DNA of 35,585 bases from Herbaspirillum frisingense GSF30 (GTDB lineage: Bacteria > Pseudomonadota > Gammaproteobacteria > Burkholderiales > Burkholderiaceae_D). The position numbers and the translations under genes are program-made. The stretch lies in contig NZ_AEEC02000045.1 of assembly GCF_000300975.2 (NCBI RefSeq), positions 1-35,585 of the forward strand, given 5' to 3'. A model generated the notes under the pieces. The model saw only the letters and a program-made list of their open reading frames with translations. It did not search any database and was not told the origin of the DNA. Numbering within the stretch: the stretch's first letter is position 1; each line of letters opens with the position of its first letter. This document shows, piece by piece, positions 32,291 to 35,585 of the stretch.

Positions 32291-33502
32291 TTACTTGTTC
32301 TTGTTGTAGACGTCGAAGCACACGGCCATCAGCAGCACGAAGCCCTTGATCATCTGCTGGTAGTCGATGCCGATGCCCATGATGGACATGCCGTTGTTCA
32401 TCACGCCCATCACGAAGGCGCCGATGACCGCGCCCATCACCTTGCCCACGCCGCCCGAGGCCGATGCGCCACCGATGAAGCAGGCCGCGATCACGTCCAG
32501 CTCGAAGCCCAGACCGGCCTTGGGGGTGGCGGTGTTCAGGCGGGCCGCGAAGATCAGGCCGGCCAGCGCGGCCAGCACGCCCATGTTGACGAAGGTGAAG
32601 AAGGACACACGTTCGGTCTTGATGCCGGACAGCTTGGCCGCCTTCTCGTTGCCGCCCACCGCATAGACACGACGACCCAGGATGGTGCGGCTGGTGATGA
32701 AGGTGTAGAGCACCATCAGCGCGAACATGATGATCAGCACGTTGGGCATGCCGCGATAGGTCGACAGCAGGTAGCTGAAGGCGATGATAGCCACGGCGAA
32801 GATACCGTTCTTGAGCAGGAAGAACAGGACCGGTTCATCTTCCATGCCATGCTTGGTCTGCTTGCGACGGCCATGCAGCTTGACCAGCACCAGCACCACG
32901 GCGGCCAGGATGCCGACGACCAGCGAGGTGGTACGGAAGGTAGCATTGTCCGTCAGCTCCGGGATGAAACCCGAGGACAGCATCTGGAAGGTCGGCGGGA
33001 AGGGGCCGAGCGACTGGCCCTGCAGCAGCGCCAGCGCCATGCCCTTGAAGACCAGCATGCCGGCCAGGGTGACGATGAAGGAGGGAATCTTGAAGTAGGC
33101 GATCCAGTAGCCCTGCGCCGCACCGATCAGGCCACCGGCGATCAGACAGACGATGGAGGCCGGCACGAAGCCCCAGCCATAGTCCACCATCAGCACCGCC
33201 GCCAGCGCGCCGATCAGGCCCACCACCGAACCCACCGACAGGTCGATGTGACCGGCCACGATCACCATCAGCATGCCCAGCGCCATGATGACGATGTAGC
33301 TGTTCTGCAGCACCAGGTTGGTCAGGTTCAGCGGACGCATCAGCGTGCCGTCGGTCATGATCTGGAAGAAGGCCATGATGGCCACCAACGACATCAGCAT
33401 GCCGTATTCACGCATGTTGTTCTTCAGGAAGCTGCCGTAGTCCTTCTTTTCGGCGGCGCCACCGGCGACGGCCGGCTTCTTGCTCACGTCAATGCTTTCC
33501 AT
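32291..33502 (-). CDS. gguB: Multiple-sugar ABC permease, GguB/XylH type
   Basis: This is a 403-residue CUT2 permease, longer than RbsC because of an N-terminal cytoplasmic tail of about 30 residues and a central loop (KLHGRRKQTKHGMEDEPV). Conserved elements are VIVAGHIDLSVGSVVG, FIVTLAGMLVFKG, YAVGGNEKAAKLSGIKTERV and ELDVIAACFIGGASASGGVGK. This is the GguB/XylH/MmsB pattern. In Agrobacterium and relatives, GguAB works with the ChvE binding protein to import glucose, galactose, xylose, arabinose and fucose-like sugars. GAGGAG precedes ATG 33502. The ATPase gene ends 74 bp upstream. Confidence 0.88.
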   Translation of the reverse strand: MESIDVSKKPAVAGGAAEKKDYGSFLKNNMREYGMLMSLVAIMAFFQIMTDGTLMRPLNLTNLVLQNSYIVIMALGMLMVIVAGHIDLSVGSVVGLIGALAAVLMVDYGWGFVPASIVCLIAGGLIGAAQGYWIAYFKIPSFIVTLAGMLVFKGMALALLQGQSLGPFPPTFQMLSSGFIPELTDNATFRTTSLVVGILAAVVLVLVKLHGRRKQTKHGMEDEPVLFFLLKNGIFAVAIIAFSYLLSTYRGMPNVLIIMFALMVLYTFITSRTILGRRVYAVGGNEKAAKLSGIKTERVSFFTFVNMGVLAALAGLIFAARLNTATPKAGLGFELDVIAACFIGGASASGGVGKVMGAVIGAFVMGVMNNGMSIMGIGIDYQQMIKGFVLLMAVCFDVYNKNK

Positions 33503-33576
33503 TGTCTTGCTCCTCTGGTGCTCTCTGGTCTTTATGATAGTTGCCGCCGGTTTGGCTCCGGCTTGGTGTCAGGTAT

Positions 33577-35133
33577 TCAGGCGGCCTGGGACAGGCCGGA
33601 ATCGTCGATGCGCTTGTTGCGCATGATGGCGCGCATGATGTTTTCCTGGCTGGCCTCGGCCTTGGGCAGATGGCCCACGAACTGGCCTTCGTTCATGACG
33701 TAGATGCGGTCGCACATGCCCAGCAGTTCTGGCATCTCCGACGAGATCATGATGATGCACTTGCCCTCGGCAGCCAGCTTGCTGATGATGTTGTAGATCT
33801 CGAACTTGGCGCCGACATCGATGCCGCGCGTGGGTTCGTCCAGGATCAGCACTTCAGGTTGCGAGAACAGCCACTTCGACAGCACCACCTTCTGCTGGTT
33901 GCCGCCGGAGAGGTTGACCACCTTCTGCAGCACGCTGGAACAGCGGATGCGCATCTGCGCCTTGAAGTCGGCGGCAATCTTGTACTCGCGCGCCTCGTCG
34001 ATGACGGTACGCTCGGAAACGCCACCCAGGTTGGCCAGCGAGATGTTCTTCTTGATGTCTTCTTCCAGCACCAGGCCGTCGCCCTTGCGGTCTTCCGTGA
34101 CGTAGGCGATGCCCTTGTTGATGGCCTTCTGGATGGTGGACAGGTCTGCTTCCTTGCCATGCAGGAAGACCTTGCCACTGATCTTCTTGCCGTAAGCACG
34201 GCCGAAGATGCTCTTGGCCAGTTCGGTACGGCCGGCGCCCATCAGGCCCGCGATGCCGACGATCTCGCCGGCGCGTACCGTCATGTTGACATCCTTGATG
34301 GCCAGGCGATCGCTGTGCAGCGGATGGTGCACGCGCCAGTCGCGCACTTCGAAGATCACGTCGCCGATCTGCGGATCACGCTGGGGATAGCGGTCGGCCA
34401 TCTCGCGGCCGACCATGTGCTGGATGATGCGGTCTTCGCTGATGGGTTCAGCGCGGCAGTCGAAGGTATCGACCGTGGTGCCGTCGCGCAGCACGGTGAT
34501 GGAGTCGGCCACCTTGGAAATTTCGTTGAGCTTGTGCGAGATCAGGATCGAGGCAATGCCCTGGCGCTTCAGTTCCAGCAGCAATTCCAGCAGCGCATCG
34601 GAGTCGCTTTCGTTGAGGCTGGCGGTCGGTTCATCGAGGATCAGCAGCTTGACTTCCTTGGAGAGCGCCTTGGCGATCTCGATCAGCTGCTGCTTGCCCA
34701 CGCCCAGGTCACCGACCTGCGTCTGGGGCGATTCCTTCAGGCCGACCTTGGCCAGCAGTGCCTTGGCGCGCACATAGGACTGCTCCCAGTCGATCACGCC
34801 GCCACTGGCCTGCTCGTTGCCGAGGAACAGGTTTTCCATCACCGACAGCAGCGGCACCAGTGCCAGCTCCTGGTGGATGATGATGATGCCCAGGTGTTCG
34901 CTGTCGCGGATATCCTTGAAGGCACGCACCTCACCCTTGTAGACGATGTCGCCCGAGTAGCTACCGTGCGGGTACACGCCCGAGAGCACCTTCATCAACG
35001 TGGACTTGCCGGCGCCGTTCTCGCCGACGATGGCATGGATCTCGCCTTCGCGCACCGCCAGGTTGACGTTGTTCAACGCCTTCACACCCGGGAAGCTCTT
35101 CTCGATGCCGCGCATTTCCAGAATGTTGCTCAT
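33577..35133 (-). CDS. gguA: Multiple-sugar ABC ATPase, GguA/XylG type
   Basis: This is a 518-residue tandem ATPase. The first domain has [19 protein letters not shown] followed by the PHGSYSGDI insertion typical of GguA/XylG, signature [15 protein letters not shown] and Walker [12 protein letters not shown]. The second domain has [30 protein letters not shown] and [14 protein letters not shown] 35133 is chosen because conserved sequence starts directly after it and GAGAGG lies upstream; the in-frame upstream extension reads through low-quality sequence. The partner binding-protein gene (ChvE-like) is expected upstream, beyond the right edge. The spacer toward it contains the structured element at 35235-35502. 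Confidence 0.88.
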   Translation of the reverse strand: MSNILEMRGIEKSFPGVKALNNVNLAVREGEIHAIVGENGAGKSTLMKVLSGVYPHGSYSGDIVYKGEVRAFKDIRDSEHLGIIIIHQELALVPLLSVMENLFLGNEQASGGVIDWEQSYVRAKALLAKVGLKESPQTQVGDLGVGKQQLIEIAKALSKEVKLLILDEPTASLNESDSDALLELLLELKRQGIASILISHKLNEISKVADSITVLRDGTTVDTFDCRAEPISEDRIIQHMVGREMADRYPQRDPQIGDVIFEVRDWRVHHPLHSDRLAIKDVNMTVRAGEIVGIAGLMGAGRTELAKSIFGRAYGKKISGKVFLHGKEADLSTIQKAINKGIAYVTEDRKGDGLVLEEDIKKNISLANLGGVSERTVIDEAREYKIAADFKAQMRIRCSSVLQKVVNLSGGNQQKVVLSKWLFSQPEVLILDEPTRGIDVGAKFEIYNIISKLAAEGKCIIMISSEMPELLGMCDRIYVMNEGQFVGHLPKAEASQENIMRAIMRNKRIDDSGLSQAA

Positions 35134-35234
35134 GATGCTGACCTCTCTTCTGCCGGTCTTGCGAAGCCCTGCCAAGCCGGAGTTTTTATCTCGTGTGCAT
35201 TGCTTTGGTGCAAGCACATCTTCCTGAAAGTATT

Positions 35235-35502
35235 TGGGCCTGTTCACATTCAATCTGCGAGTGCGAGAGGTCGCCAAGCGTTGGCTGCCTAGGCGCAGCG
35301 ACGCGCCGTAGTGGTGCTACGGCAAGGAGCTGCAACAACGGCAGGCGACGCTTGGCGGCCTCTCCCGGAGGGTTGCCCCCAGGAGGCGCGCTGGCTGCGT
35401 TGCACGTCAGGGCTGGTGGGTCCACCACCAGCCCTGACGCGCGCCTTGCCACCACGCCTCCTGGGGGCAACGCATCTCGCAGATTGAATGTGAACAGGCC
35501 CA
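35235..35502. repeat. 268-bp nested inverted-repeat element (MITE-like)
   Basis: Perfect 27-bp terminal inverted repeats lie at 35235-35261 and 35476-35502, starting TGGGCCTGTTCACATT. Inside are two arms. Arm 1 is GAGAGGTCGCCAAGCG (35265-35280) against 35349-35364 (15 of 16), enclosing GCCGTAG/CTACGGC (35305-35311 / 35317-35323). Arm 2 is TTGCCCCCAGGAGGCG (35373-35388) against 35455-35470 (16 of 16), enclosing CGTCAGGGCTGGTGG (35405-35419) against 35425-35439 (15 of 15). No transposase, no convincing gene and no obvious target-site duplication are present. It is either a nonautonomous mobile element or a large structured intergenic repeat. It lies 101 bp upstream of the gguA start. Confidence 0.85.
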
Positions 35503-35585
35503 GCCCCGCACAGGGCGGGACTATGCTGATCTTGTGTGTATGCGTGCTGCGAAAGATTCAGCGGGCGGCGCAGAGCAGATGCCAT
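35503..35585. other. Right edge, no gene recognised
   Basis: These 83 bases contain a small imperfect hairpin (CCCGC 35505-35509 / GCGGG 35515-35519) and no supportable coding start or end. A ChvE/XylF-like binding-protein gene probably ends to the right of the window. Confidence 0.4.

Noticed and set aside
35289..35585. Open frames through the nested repeat element
   Set aside because: They cross palindromic sequence and have no start signals or domains. The DNA symmetry explains the open frames.

Overview
The window is high-GC DNA, coding-dense and almost entirely chromosomal in character. It looks like a betaproteobacterium of the Burkholderiales, most likely Oxalobacteraceae such as Herbaspirillum. 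The basis is the general-bacterial-porin type, the three CUT2 sugar ABC transporters, the GguAB/GbpR-type sugar locus and the L-fucose pathway typical of plant-associated Burkholderiales. The genus is an inference from gene content, not a database result. I saw no tRNA, rRNA, CRISPR array or intact transposase.

Layout. (1) 1-1230: the 5' part of a secreted MetX-like alpha/beta hydrolase and a divergent small glycine-zipper lipoprotein, closed by a bidirectional terminator. (2) 1237-9981, minus strand: a pentitol (ribitol) utilisation cluster. It holds a noncanonical SDR, an AraC-type regulator, a periplasmic binding protein, a duplicated ATPase, a permease, ribitol 2-dehydrogenase, an FGGY D-ribulokinase and an L-xylulose-reductase-like SDR. 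The expected route is ribitol import, oxidation to D-ribulose, then D-ribulose 5-phosphate. (3) 10169-10885, plus: an MgtC/SapB membrane protein. (4) 11083-16355, minus: a tightly overlapping six-gene membrane-lipid operon (FAD amine-oxidase-like protein, DUF1365, Cfa-like methyltransferase, DUF3833 lipoprotein, SDR, NTF2/SnoaL-like protein), faced by a divergent TetR regulator (16542-17153).

(5) 17169-24490, minus: an L-fucose (possibly also D-arabinose or L-galactose) oxidative operon. In transcription order it is L-fuconate dehydratase, L-fucose dehydrogenase, a mutarotase, ABC ATPase, permease, binding protein and a COG3618 L-fuconolactonase. A divergent IclR regulator (24901-25791) faces it across a 410-bp AT-rich control region. 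The last pathway steps are not in the window. (6) 25813-28015, minus: an SMP-30 lactonase and a porin with a strong terminator. (7) 28335-29276, plus: a LysR regulator of GbpR type. (8) 29603-35133, minus: GguA/GguB-type ATPase and permease, an L-arabonate-type dehydratase and a XylB-like sugar 1-dehydrogenase. This forms a non-phosphorylating aldose route, to which the SMP-30 lactonase may contribute the missing lactonase step. Its binding protein (ChvE type) probably lies just beyond the right edge.

The most striking non-coding feature is a 268-bp element at 35235-35502, upstream of gguA. It is bounded by 27-bp perfect inverted repeats and filled with nested, nearly perfect stems. Other signals worth checking are a 29-bp dyad upstream of the araC-type gene, 11-bp-period direct repeats upstream of the porin, ClaI-like palindromes between fucD and iclR, and a GGCCTA triplet repeat lying between two convergent stop codons.
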